64,000 nt of DNA from the NCBI RefSeq assembly GCF_003417465.1, contig NZ_QVMV01000052.1, forward strand, positions 62,001 to 126,000, in the 5' to 3' direction. A model generated the notes under the pieces. That model searched no databases. It saw only the letters and a list, made by a program, of their open reading frames with translations, and was not told the origin of the DNA. Made by a program: the position numbers and the translations under genes. Below, in pieces: positions 17,701 through 26,333 of the stretch. Every line of letters starts with the position of its first letter. Positions within the stretch are counted from its first letter, which is position 1. The DNA is from Wenzhouxiangella sp. 15190. GTDB taxonomy: Bacteria; Pseudomonadota; Gammaproteobacteria; Xanthomonadales; Wenzhouxiangellaceae.

Positions 17701-17728
17701 GGGTTTTGGGTTTTGGGTTTTGGGTTTT
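17701..17728. repeat. Heptamer tandem repeat (GGGTTTT) x4
   Basis: Four perfect copies of GGGTTTT directly after the inverted repeat and 43 bp before hslR. It is short enough to vary by slippage and its G-runs could form a G-quadruplex; no function is evident. Confidence 0.85.
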
Positions 17729-17771
17729 CGAGACCTTTAAACTCGATGATCGCAAAAGAAGGTTGTTGCCC

Positions 17772-18155
17772 ATGTCAGAAGCCGTAAGACTCGACAAGTG
17801 GCTCTGGGCCACGCGTTTTTTCAAGACGCGCGGCAAGGCCCAGCAGGCCATCAAGGGCGGCAAGGTCGATATCAACGGCCACGCTCCGAAAGCCTCGCGG
17901 CTGGTCCGCCGCGGCGATCGTCTGGAGATCACCAAGGGCGAGATGCGATTCGAGATCATCGTCGACGAGGTGGGTGAAAAGCGCGTATCCGCGCCGGTGG
18001 CCCAGACCATGTACACCGAAACCGAGGCCGGTCGAAAGGCGCGGGAACGTCGAATGGAGGAGCGCCGCCTCAAACAGGCCGCCGGTGTCGCCCCGGCACG
18101 CCGCCCGGACAAGCGCGAGCGCCGCCAGTTGCGCAAGTTCAACCGGGGCGGCTGA
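17772..18155 (+). CDS. hslR: S4-domain heat-shock protein Hsp15-like
   Basis: Small RNA-binding protein that in E. coli recognises stalled 50S subunits carrying nascent chain-tRNA. The 127 residues begin with VRLDKWLWATRFFKTRGKA, the canonical S4 domain start, and AIKGGKVDINGHAPKASRLV, followed by an extended basic tail (ERRMEERRLKQAAG, RPDKRERRQLRKFNRGG) typical of Hsp15. The ATG at 17772 was chosen because the S4 domain begins five residues later. The 148-bp gap upstream is filled by repeats. Pairing with the htpG region fits a stress-protein neighbourhood but no shared promoter is seen. Confidence 0.9.
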   Translation: MSEAVRLDKWLWATRFFKTRGKAQQAIKGGKVDINGHAPKASRLVRRGDRLEITKGEMRFEIIVDEVGEKRVSAPVAQTMYTETEAGRKARERRMEERRLKQAAGVAPARRPDKRERRQLRKFNRGG

Positions 18156-18189
18156 GTGCGCACTCGTCACCAGGCCGGTAGTTCGTCGT

Positions 18190-19395
18190 ATGTCTGAACC
18201 TCAACCGACCGGCTTGCCGCCGGCCGGCCGTTTCGCGTTTCTGGCCGCGCTTTTCTCGTCGTTCGGACAGACGTTCTACATCGGTTTGTTCGGTTCGGAC
18301 TTCCGGACCGGCTTCGAGCTGAGCGAAACCGCACTGGGAGCACTGTACGGTTCGGCCACCCTGATCAGCGGCCTGGCCATGTTCTGGCTCGGCGCCATGG
18401 CCGACCACCTGACCTTGCGCAAGGCCATTGCCCTGACCATGGCCCTGCTGGCGGGTGGAGCGGCGATGATTGCCTGGTCGCCGCATGTGGCACTGCTGTT
18501 TGCCGGGCTGTTCATGGTGCGCCTGGCCGGGCAGGGCCTGACCGGCCACCTGGCCGTGGTCGCTGCCGCGCGCTATGCGGTACGCCGGCGTGGTCGGGCC
18601 GTGGCCATGGTCAGCTATGGCTTCATCGCCGGCGAGGCCTTGCTGCCGCCGCTGGTCGCGGGGTTGCTGGGCTGGCTCGATTGGCGCTCGGTGTGGTGGT
18701 TGGCTGCCGCCACCGTGCTTTTCGTCGCCATTCCCCTGTTGGTCACGCTGGCGCGGCCGCTGGTCGGGGCCGGGCCGGTGGCGGCCGACGCGCAGCCGGG
18801 GAATGCAACGGTGCCGTTCACGCGCCGCAAGCTGTTCGTCCACGGGCGCTTCCTGCGCGTTCTGGCCGTCGTGCTGGTTTCACCCCTGATTGTCACTGCA
18901 CTCTTCCTGCATCAGGGTTCGCTGGCCGAGCGTCTGGGCTGGCCGTTGCCCATGGTCGCGTCCGGTTTCGTGCTGTTCGCCGGCATGCAGGCCCTGGCGG
19001 CTTTCGCCGGCGGCTGGCTGATCGACCGCTTCAGTGCCTGCGGATTGCTGCGTTTCTATCTCCTGCCCCTCGGGGTCGGCGTGCTGGCGCTGGGCATCCT
19101 GCCGCCGACGGCGGCCCTGTGGACGATGTTCGCCGGACTGGGATTGACGGCCGGGGTCAACGGCGTGGTCAGCGGTGCGGTCTGGGTCGAACTGTTCGGT
19201 ACCGAGCGCCTGGGCATGATCCGCGGCGTCTATGCGTCGCTGATGGTGCTGTCGACCGCCGCCGGCCCGGTCGTGCTGGGTGGCTTGCTCGAGCGCGACG
19301 TCGCACTGGTGACGATCGGGACGTTCTGCCTGGCCTATGCAGTGATCGTTCCGCCGATCGCCGCCGCGCGGTTGCGGCCCACGTCGACCGGCTGA
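18190..19395 (+). CDS. Major facilitator superfamily transporter
   Basis: Inner-membrane secondary transporter of 401 residues with about 12 hydrophobic helices arranged as two six-helix halves. The loop between helices 2 and 3 has the MFS-like pattern GAMADHLTLRKAIALT, and RRRGRAVAMVSYGFIAGEAL matches the loop 4-5 region. The second half begins near residue 215 after a cytoplasmic loop (FTRRKLFVHGRFLRVL). Substrate cannot be deduced. The gene is convergent with the P-type ATPase; its last codons lie inside the shared hairpin at 19383-19420. No regulator is adjacent. Confidence 0.85.
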   Translation: MSEPQPTGLPPAGRFAFLAALFSSFGQTFYIGLFGSDFRTGFELSETALGALYGSATLISGLAMFWLGAMADHLTLRKAIALTMALLAGGAAMIAWSPHVALLFAGLFMVRLAGQGLTGHLAVVAAARYAVRRRGRAVAMVSYGFIAGEALLPPLVAGLLGWLDWRSVWWLAAATVLFVAIPLLVTLARPLVGAGPVAADAQPGNATVPFTRRKLFVHGRFLRVLAVVLVSPLIVTALFLHQGSLAERLGWPLPMVASGFVLFAGMQALAAFAGGWLIDRFSACGLLRFYLLPLGVGVLALGILPPTAALWTMFAGLGLTAGVNGVVSGAVWVELFGTERLGMIRGVYASLMVLSTAAGPVVLGGLLERDVALVTIGTFCLAYAVIVPPIAAARLRPTSTG

Positions 19396-19420
19396 ATAGG
19401 TCGGCATTCAGCCGGTCGAC
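19383..19420. terminator. Bidirectional hairpin spanning the ends of two convergent genes
   Basis: GTCGACCGGCTGAAT (19383-19397) and its exact reverse complement (19406-19420) form a perfect 15-bp stem with an 8-nt loop. The left arm encodes the last residues and stop of the MFS gene (S-T-G-stop); the right arm, read on the other strand, encodes the same S-T-G-stop for the ATPase. There is no U-tract, so it may stop transcription through Rho, pausing or collision control rather than classical intrinsic termination. Confidence 0.6.
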
Positions 19421-22035
19421 GCGCGCGGTTCCTTGCGCCGGCGCCAAAGCCACTTTTCCGCTTCCACCAGCAGCAAAAGAGGCAGCACCAGCACGGCGAT
19501 CAGCAGCCAGTGCCGGGCCCCCAGGCCGGTGGTGCCGAACACCAGCTGGGCGGCAGGCAGATAGGTGAAGCCGGCCTGCATGACGAGCAAGATGCCGACC
19601 AGCAACCAGGCCCAGCGATTGGCGAGCAGGGCCTCGAATGTCAGGCTCGGCGCGAGCCAGCGGCGGCAGTTGAACAGATAGACAATTTCGCCCGCGACCA
19701 GCAGGTTGACTGCAAGCGTACGTGCCAGGGCCTCGTCGCCGTTTCCGGTCATGCTCCAGTGGAACAGGGCGAATGTCAGGCCGGTGAGCACCACTCCGAC
19801 CCAGAGAATGCGCAGGGCGACGAACCGAGTGATCAGTCCCTCTTCGGGCGGACGGGGCGGACGCTCCATGACTTCGCCCTCGGTCGGTTCGAAGGCCAGT
19901 GCCAGTGCCAGCGTGACGGCCGTGGCCATGTTGACCCAGAGAATCTGCACCGGGGTGATCGGCAACACGAAGCCGGCCATCACCGCCAGCGCGATCACCA
20001 GCCCTTCGGCGGCGTTGGTCGGCAGTATGAACAGAATCGCCTTGCGGATATTGTCGTAGACGCCCCGGCCTTCCTCGATACCCGAGGCGATGCTGGCGAA
20101 GTTGTCGTCGCCCAGCACCATCTCCGCGGCCTGGCGCGAGGCTTCGGTCCCCTTGATGCCCATGGCCACGCCGATATCGGCGCGCTTGAGGGCCGGCGCG
20201 TCGTTGGCCCCGTCGCCGGTCATGGCGACGACCTCGTCATGGGCCTGCAGGGCCTTGACCAGCCTGAGCTTGTGTTCCGGGGAAGTGCGCGCATAAACGT
20301 TGGTGGCGCCCACCCGGTCGATCAGCGTCGCGTCGTCGAGCCGTTCCAGCTCGGGACCGGTCAGCGTGCTTGCGTTGCCCTCGATGCCGAGCTTGCGTGC
20401 GATGGCACTGGCCGTGGCGGCATGATCGCCGGTGATCATCTTGACCGTGATGCCGGCGCGGTGGCAGGCGACGATGGCAGCCGGCACCTGGTCGCGCGGC
20501 GGATCCTCGAACGCGACCAGGCCGAGCAGGCAGAGTTTCGCATCGATGTCGTCGGGCTCGAAGGAATCGCCCGGGTCCGGGGCATCGCGTTCCTCGGCCA
20601 GCGCCAGTACGCGCAACCCGTCGGCCGCGAGCCTTTCGAGTTCGCTGTCCCACCAGGCCTGATCGAGTGCCTCGCGACCGTCCTCGCCGAGCTGTCCATT
20701 GCAGCGCGCGAGAATGGTTTCCGGCGCGCCCTTGGCGATCAGACGCCGTTCGTGGGCGGTGGCCATGAACTTGTGTTCGGACGAAAACGGCAGAACCGCC
20801 CGTCGCGGATTGGACTCACGTAATTGTTCAATGTCTATTCCGGCCGGTTCGGCCAGCGCCAGCAGCGCCTTCTCGATCGGATCGCCTTCCTCGCTGTCGG
20901 GTTCGGCGTCATTGCAAAGCACGGCGGCTTCCGCGACGGCCCGTACGATCGGGTTGTCCCCGGCCGGTTCTTCGGCATCACGGTCGTCTCCGGCGATGAC
21001 CACGCGGGCGGCCTTGAGGATGTTGCGTGTCAGGGTCCCCGTCTTGTCCGAGCAGATGGTGGTGACCGAACCCAGGGTTTCCACCGCCGGCAGCAGGCGC
21101 ACGATGGCATTGCGGCCGGCCATGCGCTGGACACCGACGGCCAGCGTGATGCTGATGATCGCCGGCAGACCCTCGGGAATGGCGGCCACGATCAGTGCCA
21201 CCCCGGCGAGGAATCCTTCCTCGACCGATATGTCGTGGACCACCAGCGCGAGGCCGACGACCACGGCGGTAAAGGCGATCAGGGTGATCGTCAGGATGTG
21301 TCCGAAGTGATTGATCTGGCGCAGAAGCGGGGTGGTCAGCTTCTCGACCCCTTCGAGCATGACGCTGATCTTTCCCAGCTCGGTTTCGCTGCCGATGGTG
21401 GTCACGACGCCGATGGCCTTGCCGCCGGTCACGATGGTGCCCGAATAGGCCATGCCGCGCCGATCGGCCAGCGCGGCTTCCTCGTCGACCGCTTCGCGGG
21501 TCCGGCTCACCGGCACGGATTCGCCGGTCAGCGCGGCCTGATCGACGCGCAGTCCATGGGCTTCGATCAGGCGCAAGTCGGCCGGAATACGGTCGCCGGC
21601 CTGGAGTTCGACGATATCGCCCGGAACCAGGTCCTCGGCTGGAATGGTGCGCCACTTGCCATCGCGACGCACCTTGGCCCTGAGGGCGAGCATCTGGCCG
21701 ATGGCGTCCATGGCCTTTTCGGCCTTGCCTTCCTGGACCAGGCCGATGATGGCGTTGACCAGTACCACCGCAGCGATGACGCCGGCGTCGATCCAGTGAC
21801 CGAGTGCTGCGGCGAGGGTGGCCGCGACGATCAGGACATAGATCAGGACATTGTGAAACTGCGCCAGAAAGCGCAGCCAGAGCGGGCGGGCCGCCTTGGT
21901 GGGGAGGCTGTTGGGGCCATATCGGTGCTGACGCTCTTCGGCTTCGGCCGATTCGAGCCCTTGCGGGGCGCTGTCAAGGCGGCCCAGGGCGTCTTGGGCA
22001 TCCAGGGTGTGCCAGGATGTGGTTTCTCGTTCCAT
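19408..22035 (-). CDS. P-type cation ATPase (P2/PMCA-like)
   Basis: ATP-driven cation pump of about 875 residues. Visible elements: N-terminal cation-ATPase segment (LDAQDALGRLDSAPQGL), actuator domain with TGESVPVS, membrane motif IPEGLPAI (the P2-type PEGL), phosphorylation site CSDKTGTLTRN with D330, nucleotide-binding KGAPE, hinge MITGDH and TGDGANDAPALKRADIGVAM, and C-terminal helices with cation-transport ATPase features. PEGL puts it with Ca2+/Na+ pumps and the bacterial relatives loosely named MgtA/PacL; the ion is not certain. Start: ATG 22035 is preferred because the slyD terminator (22073-22102) overlaps the longer options at 22089 and abuts the one at 22068. It is convergent with the MFS gene. 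Confidence 0.88.
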   Translation of the reverse strand: MERETTSWHTLDAQDALGRLDSAPQGLESAEAEERQHRYGPNSLPTKAARPLWLRFLAQFHNVLIYVLIVAATLAAALGHWIDAGVIAAVVLVNAIIGLVQEGKAEKAMDAIGQMLALRAKVRRDGKWRTIPAEDLVPGDIVELQAGDRIPADLRLIEAHGLRVDQAALTGESVPVSRTREAVDEEAALADRRGMAYSGTIVTGGKAIGVVTTIGSETELGKISVMLEGVEKLTTPLLRQINHFGHILTITLIAFTAVVVGLALVVHDISVEEGFLAGVALIVAAIPEGLPAIISITLAVGVQRMAGRNAIVRLLPAVETLGSVTTICSDKTGTLTRNILKAARVVIAGDDRDAEEPAGDNPIVRAVAEAAVLCNDAEPDSEEGDPIEKALLALAEPAGIDIEQLRESNPRRAVLPFSSEHKFMATAHERRLIAKGAPETILARCNGQLGEDGREALDQAWWDSELERLAADGLRVLALAEERDAPDPGDSFEPDDIDAKLCLLGLVAFEDPPRDQVPAAIVACHRAGITVKMITGDHAATASAIARKLGIEGNASTLTGPELERLDDATLIDRVGATNVYARTSPEHKLRLVKALQAHDEVVAMTGDGANDAPALKRADIGVAMGIKGTEASRQAAEMVLGDDNFASIASGIEEGRGVYDNIRKAILFILPTNAAEGLVIALAVMAGFVLPITPVQILWVNMATAVTLALALAFEPTEGEVMERPPRPPEEGLITRFVALRILWVGVVLTGLTFALFHWSMTGNGDEALARTLAVNLLVAGEIVYLFNCRRWLAPSLTFEALLANRWAWLLVGILLVMQAGFTYLPAAQLVFGTTGLGARHWLLIAVLVLPLLLLVEAEKWLWRRRKEPRASTG

Positions 22036-22072
22036 CGGCGGGCATCGCGGAGATCGTGCATCGATCATAACC

Positions 22073-22102
22073 AAAAAGAGCCCTTCCACGGGGAAGGGCT
22101 CT
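22073..22102 (-). terminator. Rho-independent terminator after slyD
   Basis: Read on the minus strand: AGAGCCCTTCC, loop CCGT, GGAAGGGCTCT, then TTTTTGG. The 11-bp perfect stem plus U-tract lies 30 bp after the slyD stop and before the ATPase gene, so the two minus-strand genes are separate transcription units. Confidence 0.92.
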
Positions 22103-22131
22103 CAAAGGGTCGTGCTCGCCGCAGGCGCGGG

Positions 22132-22596
22132 TCAGGCCGCGACCGTGCCCTGCGAGACTTCTTCCTCGGTGGCTTCGCGCACGCCCTTGATGGCGACCTG
22201 GAAGTTGAGCGTCTGGCCGGCGAGCATGTGATTGCCGTCGACCTTGACCGTTTCGTCGCCCACTTCCTTGACGGTGACCGTCATCGGGCCGGCATTGGAC
22301 TCGGCGCGGAATGTCATGCCCGGTTCGACCTTGTCGACACCGTCGAAGGCTTCCTTGGGTACGTCCTGAACCAACTCGTCGCGATACGGGCCGTAGCCTT
22401 CCTCGGGCTCGACCGCCACTTCCAGTTCATCGCCTTCGGCCTTGCCCTCGATGGCCTTCTCGAGCCCCGGAATGATGTTCTGGTGGCCGTGAAGGTATTC
22501 GAGTGGCTCGCGTCCTTCCGAGGTGTCGATGACCTGGCCGTCGTCTCCGGTCAGGGTGTAGTCGATGCTGACGACGGTGTTGTTGGCAATTTCCAT
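22132..22596 (-). CDS. slyD: FKBP-type peptidyl-prolyl isomerase (SlyD-like)
   Basis: Cytosolic proline isomerase and folding helper. The 154 residues begin MEIANNTVVSIDYTLTGDDG, then the FKBP pocket IDTSEGREPLEYLHGHQNII and the inserted-flap (IF) domain with PEEGYGPYRDELVQDVPKE, ending around the family motif VDGNHMLAGQTLNFQVAI. The C-terminus is a short acidic tail, not the His/Cys-rich nickel-binding tail of E. coli SlyD, so a hydrogenase-metallochaperone role is unlikely. ATG 22596 has AGGATC as Shine-Dalgarno; longer in-frame starts add a non-homologous leader. Confidence 0.93.
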   Translation of the reverse strand: MEIANNTVVSIDYTLTGDDGQVIDTSEGREPLEYLHGHQNIIPGLEKAIEGKAEGDELEVAVEPEEGYGPYRDELVQDVPKEAFDGVDKVEPGMTFRAESNAGPMTVTVKEVGDETVKVDGNHMLAGQTLNFQVAIKGVREATEEEVSQGTVAA

Positions 22597-22677
22597 GATG
22601 ATCCTGCTTTGTAGATTGGTGAACAAACTAACATGGAGCATGCCTCCGGCGCTTTCAACCGCCCCGATTACGAGCGA

Positions 22678-24345
22678 TCAGGCAGGAAAAGTTCGCTCCA
22701 CGATTGCCGTCGAATCAGTAGCTTGCGGGAGGTCGCCGTAGAGCCCGGCACCGCGCGGCGTCAGTCGGGCCTCGCAGAAGGCTTCGGCCAGCGGGCTGTC
22801 TGCCTCGATGAGGACCGTGGCCTGCAGGCACAGCACGAGATCTTCGGTCAGCTTGCGGGCCCGGGGCACGGCTTCGTCGGGACGATGCAGGATTTGCTTG
22901 ACCTCGTCCAGGCGACTCGCCAGGCCCTCGTGTGCCCCGTGCTGGGCTTCGAGCCGGTCGACCAGGGCCTCGATCGAGCGCGGATCGCGCGTGGCCGCGC
23001 GCAGCACGTCCAGGCACTGGACGTTGCCCGAGCCCTCCCAGATGGCATTGACCGGTGCCTCGCGGTAGAGCCGGGGAAGGATGCTTTCCTCGACGTAGCC
23101 GGCGCCGCCCAGGCATTCCTGGGCCTCGTTAATCGCGCCCACGGCGCGCTTGCAGACCCAGTACTTGGCCACCGGCGTGGCGATGCGGGCCAGCAATTCG
23201 GCTTGCTCGTCGCCGCCGCTGGCGCGCTCGAACTGGCCGGCCAGGAACATCGCCAGGGTCATGGAAGCTTCCGACTCGATCGACAGGTCGGCGAGCACGT
23301 TGCTCATCAGCGGCTGGTCGATCAGGGTGGCGCCGAAGGCCTCGCGGCCGCGGCAGTAGTGGCTGGCTTCGACGACGGCCTTGTGGATCAAGGAGGCCGA
23401 GCCGATCACGCAGTCCAGGCGCGTCTCGGCCACCATGCGAATGATGGTGGCCACGCCGCGGCCGGGTTCGCCCACCATTCGCGCCCAGGTGCCGGGATAC
23501 TCGATTTCCGAGGATGCATTGGAGCGATTGCCGAGCTTGTCCTTGAGCCGCATGATGTGGAACGGGTTGACCGAACCGTCGGGCCTGAAGCGCGGCACCA
23601 GGAAGCAGCTCAGGCCCTCGTCGGTCTGCGCCAGGGTCAGGAAGGCGTCGCACATCGGCGCCGAGCAGAACCACTTGTGGCCGACCAGGTCGTATTCAGC
23701 GCCGGGGCCACCCGAACCGAGCGGCGTGGCGCGCGTGGTGTTGGCGCGCACGTCCGAACCGCCCTGTTTTTCCGTCATCGCCATGCCCAGGGTCACGCCC
23801 CGTTTCTGCTCCGGCGGGCGAAAGCGCGAATCATAGGTCGAGGCCAGCACGCGCGGCTCCCATTCGGCCGCGATTTCGGGCTGCGCGCGCAGGGCAGGGA
23901 CGACCGCGTGGGTCATGGTGATCGGGCACATCGTGCCGGCTTCGAACTGGTTGTGCAGGAACATCATTGCCGAGCGCGCGATGCGTCCGCCGGGCTTGTC
24001 CGACCAGGTCAGGCTGGCCAGGCCGTGGCCCAGCCCAATCTCCATGATGCGGTGATAGGCGGGGTGATAATCCACCCGGTCGATGCGATGGCCGAATCGG
24101 TCGTGCGTTCTGAGTCTGGGCGTGTACTCGTTGGCATCGAAGCCCAGCGGGCCGATCTCCGAAGCGGCGAGGCGGCCGAAGTCGCGGACTTCGCGTTCGA
24201 AAGCACCACCTCCTTCGCGTACCAGAGATTCCTGCAGGGCGGGATGAGCCTCGTAGGGATCGTAGTCGGTCAGGGCCTGGGGCTGGTTGAAGACCTCGTG
24301 GGTGTCCAGCTGGGACATTCGAGCGTCAGTAGAGTCGCGTGGCAT
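22678..24345 (-). CDS. aidB: AidB-type acyl-CoA dehydrogenase
   Basis: Flavoprotein of the AidB branch of acyl-CoA dehydrogenases, in E. coli part of the adaptive response to alkylation and able to bind DNA. The 555 residues are longer than ordinary acyl-CoA dehydrogenases, as expected. Seen: an N-terminal domain starting LDTHEVFNQPQALTDYDPY, the FAD/substrate segment GMAMTEKQGGSDVRANTT, HKWFCSAPMCDAFLTLAQT, and YREAPVNAIWEGSGNVQCLD with the family's catalytic-position Glu. It is divergent from nsrR across 72 bp, and followed by slyD in the same direction after 81 bp. No ada-like regulator is nearby; whether NsrR controls it cannot be told from the sequence. Confidence 0.9.
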   Translation of the reverse strand: MPRDSTDARMSQLDTHEVFNQPQALTDYDPYEAHPALQESLVREGGGAFEREVRDFGRLAASEIGPLGFDANEYTPRLRTHDRFGHRIDRVDYHPAYHRIMEIGLGHGLASLTWSDKPGGRIARSAMMFLHNQFEAGTMCPITMTHAVVPALRAQPEIAAEWEPRVLASTYDSRFRPPEQKRGVTLGMAMTEKQGGSDVRANTTRATPLGSGGPGAEYDLVGHKWFCSAPMCDAFLTLAQTDEGLSCFLVPRFRPDGSVNPFHIMRLKDKLGNRSNASSEIEYPGTWARMVGEPGRGVATIIRMVAETRLDCVIGSASLIHKAVVEASHYCRGREAFGATLIDQPLMSNVLADLSIESEASMTLAMFLAGQFERASGGDEQAELLARIATPVAKYWVCKRAVGAINEAQECLGGAGYVEESILPRLYREAPVNAIWEGSGNVQCLDVLRAATRDPRSIEALVDRLEAQHGAHEGLASRLDEVKQILHRPDEAVPRARKLTEDLVLCLQATVLIEADSPLAEAFCEARLTPRGAGLYGDLPQATDSTAIVERTFPA

Positions 24346-24405
24346 GGGGCCCCCGAAAATGATGATCGTGTCGGTTCACTATACAAAAGCTGGCAGGCGG
24401 CGGGT

Positions 24406-24411
24406 TAGAAT
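24406..24411 (+). promoter_or_regulatory. -10-like box giving a near-leaderless nsrR transcript
   Basis: TAGAAT in GGGTTAGAATC ends 6 bp before the preferred nsrR ATG. If used, transcription would begin at or next to the start codon, giving a leaderless mRNA. No clear -35 or Shine-Dalgarno is present, which fits that idea but does not prove it. Confidence 0.4.
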
Positions 24412-24417
24412 CTCGTG

Positions 24418-24867
24418 ATGCGACTGACCCAATACACTGACTTCTCCCTGCGCGTGCTCATCTACCTGGGCCTGCACGACGATCGCCGCTGTACGATTCG
24501 CGAGATTTCCGACGCCTACCGTATTTCCCGCAATCACCTGATGAAAGTCGTGCAGCAACTCGCCGCCGAGGGATTCATCGACTCGGTCCGTGGCGTGGGC
24601 GGGGGTCTGACCCTGTCGGCCGACGCCAATAGCCTGAATGTGGGGCGGATCGTACGGGCCATGGAACCGGATCTGGGTCTGGTCGAATGCATGCGCCCGG
24701 GCAACGAGTGCGTGATCACGCCGGCCTGTGAGCTGACCGGCATGCTGGTCGATGCGCGCAAGGCCTTTCTCGACGTTCTTGATGGCTACACCCTGGGCGA
24801 TATCCTGGCGCCGCCGCGGCGCCGGGAACTCTCGCGCCTGCTTGATATCCGGGTCGAGTCGGCCTGA
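24418..24867 (+). CDS. nsrR: Rrf2-family nitric-oxide sensor NsrR
   Basis: Iron-sulfur transcription repressor that loses DNA binding when its cluster reacts with nitric oxide. The 149 residues start MRLTQYTDFSLRVLIYLGLH, the NsrR N-terminus, with a winged-helix domain including RISRNHLMKVVQQLA and VRGVGGGLTL. Three cysteines C91, C98 and C104 (C-X6-C-X5-C) match the spacing in Neisseria NsrR rather than IscR (X5, X5); D8 corresponds to the aspartate that completes the cluster in Streptomyces NsrR. A GTG one codon upstream is also possible. In E. coli nsrR sits just after purA; here it sits upstream of amiB at the other end of the same cluster. Confidence 0.92.
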   Translation: MRLTQYTDFSLRVLIYLGLHDDRRCTIREISDAYRISRNHLMKVVQQLAAEGFIDSVRGVGGGLTLSADANSLNVGRIVRAMEPDLGLVECMRPGNECVITPACELTGMLVDARKAFLDVLDGYTLGDILAPPRRRELSRLLDIRVESA

Positions 24868-25001
24868 CAGAAGCACCGCGGAGTTGGCGAGCCTTTCCGA
24901 GGTCAGTTCTGGAAAGTAATTGCAAGCCTCCGATTTGGCTTGAAAAATTATATCCATCGGTGCATGATTGGGGGGAACTTGCGGCCGAGGGTCGATTCCA
25001 C

Positions 25002-26312
25002 ATGCGCAAGCTGTTAGGTCTGATCGCGTTTCTGCTGGTGGCGGTGACTGTCTCCGCTGCAGCCGGCGAAGTGCGCAATCTGCGCGTCTGGGCCGGCCCG
25101 GAAAGCACGCGCGCGGTCCTCGATCTGGGCCAGCGCGTGGACTATCGCCTGTTCACCCTTGACGATCCCTCACGCGTGGTCATCGATATCGACGGCGTCG
25201 ATCTCGAGCGGTCGCTGGATCTCGACGAAGAGCACAGCGGCGTCATCCGGCGCGTTCGCCACGGTGTACGTGAGGGCAACGATCTGCGCGTGGTGCTCGA
25301 CCTGGAAGAGCAGGCGCGCCCGCAGAGCTTCCTGCTCGCCCCGGCCGGCGAGTACGGGCATCGACTGGTCGTCGATCTCTATCCCGAAGACGCCCAGTCG
25401 CCCGGCGAGCGTGTTCGCGAAGCCGTGCAGTCGGCCATGGACGGCGAGCGGGACATGATCGTGGCTGTTGATGCCGGGCACGGCGGTGAGGACCCAGGCG
25501 CGATCGGTCCGTCGGGCACCCACGAGAAGAATGTCGCGCTGGCCCTGGCGCGCGAACTCAAGCAGCGGATCGATGACGAGCCGGGCATGCGCGGTGTGCT
25601 GATTCGCACCGGCGACTACTACATTCCGCTCGAAGAGCGTTACGCCCGGGCACGCGAGGCCCGGGCCGACCTGTTCCTGTCGATCCACGCCGACGCCTTC
25701 CGGGATCGCCGCGTGCGCGGCAGTTCGGTTTACGTGCTTTCGCGTAGCGGCGCTTCCAGCGAAGCGGCCCGCCTGCTGGCCAGGAGCGAAAACCGTTCGG
25801 ATCTCGTCGGTGGTGTCAAGCTCGACCGCGGCGACGATGTGCTCAGTTCGGTTCTGCTGGATTTGTCGCAGAACGTGGCCATGGAATACAGCGCCGAGGC
25901 GGCCGAAGCCATCCTCGGGCAACTCGCCCGGGTCGGCAAGCAGCATCGCGACCGGGTCGAGCGCGCCAATTTCGTCGTCTTGCGCTCGCCCGATGTCCCG
26001 AGCGTGCTGGTGGAAGTCGGCTTCATCAGCAATCCCCACGATGAGGCCAATCTCAATAGCGGTTCGCATCGCCGCCGGGTGTCCGAAGCCATCGTCAATG
26101 GCGTGCGCAAGCACTTCTTCGAAACCGCGCCGCAGGGGACCTGGATTGCCGCCAACCGTGATGGCAGCCGGCATGTCGTCGAGCGCGGCGAATCCCTGGG
26201 CGTGATCGCGCAGAAATACCGCACCAGCGTGTCGCGCATTCGCCAGGCCAACAACATCGACGGCGACGTCATCCATCCGGGCGCCGTGCTGGTCATCCCG
26301 GCCGGGTCCTGA
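25002..26312 (+). CDS. amiB: N-acetylmuramoyl-L-alanine amidase AmiB-type
   Basis: Periplasmic zinc amidase that removes stem peptides from peptidoglycan, chiefly during septum splitting. The 436 residues show a signal peptide (1-21, MRKLLGLIAFLLVAVTVSAA), an AMIN domain at about 24-125 for septal targeting, an Amidase_3 domain at about 148-372 with VDAGHGGEDPGAIGP (zinc ligand H160), LFLSIHADAF and VEVGFISNPHDE, and one C-terminal LysM domain (RHVVERGESLGVIAQKY to the end). The LysM and the mutL neighbour point to AmiB rather than AmiC. The usual tsaE/nnrD genes upstream are absent. A GTGCATG further upstream would extend the protein, but the signal peptide fixes the start. Confidence 0.95.
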   Translation: MRKLLGLIAFLLVAVTVSAAAGEVRNLRVWAGPESTRAVLDLGQRVDYRLFTLDDPSRVVIDIDGVDLERSLDLDEEHSGVIRRVRHGVREGNDLRVVLDLEEQARPQSFLLAPAGEYGHRLVVDLYPEDAQSPGERVREAVQSAMDGERDMIVAVDAGHGGEDPGAIGPSGTHEKNVALALARELKQRIDDEPGMRGVLIRTGDYYIPLEERYARAREARADLFLSIHADAFRDRRVRGSSVYVLSRSGASSEAARLLARSENRSDLVGGVKLDRGDDVLSSVLLDLSQNVAMEYSAEAAEAILGQLARVGKQHRDRVERANFVVLRSPDVPSVLVEVGFISNPHDEANLNSGSHRRRVSEAIVNGVRKHFFETAPQGTWIAANRDGSRHVVERGESLGVIAQKYRTSVSRIRQANNIDGDVIHPGAVLVIPAGS

Positions 26313-26333
26313 GCCAGTCCCGAGAAAACCTGG

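Noticed and set aside
17701-17728. Telomere-like GGGTTTT repeat
   Set aside because: Only four units inside a chromosome between ordinary genes; no sign of a replicon end.
19408-22035. Assigning the P-type ATPase as a specific Ca2+, Mg2+ or Na+ pump
   Set aside because: Motifs fit the broad P2 group only; ion-binding residues in the membrane helices could not be assigned with confidence.
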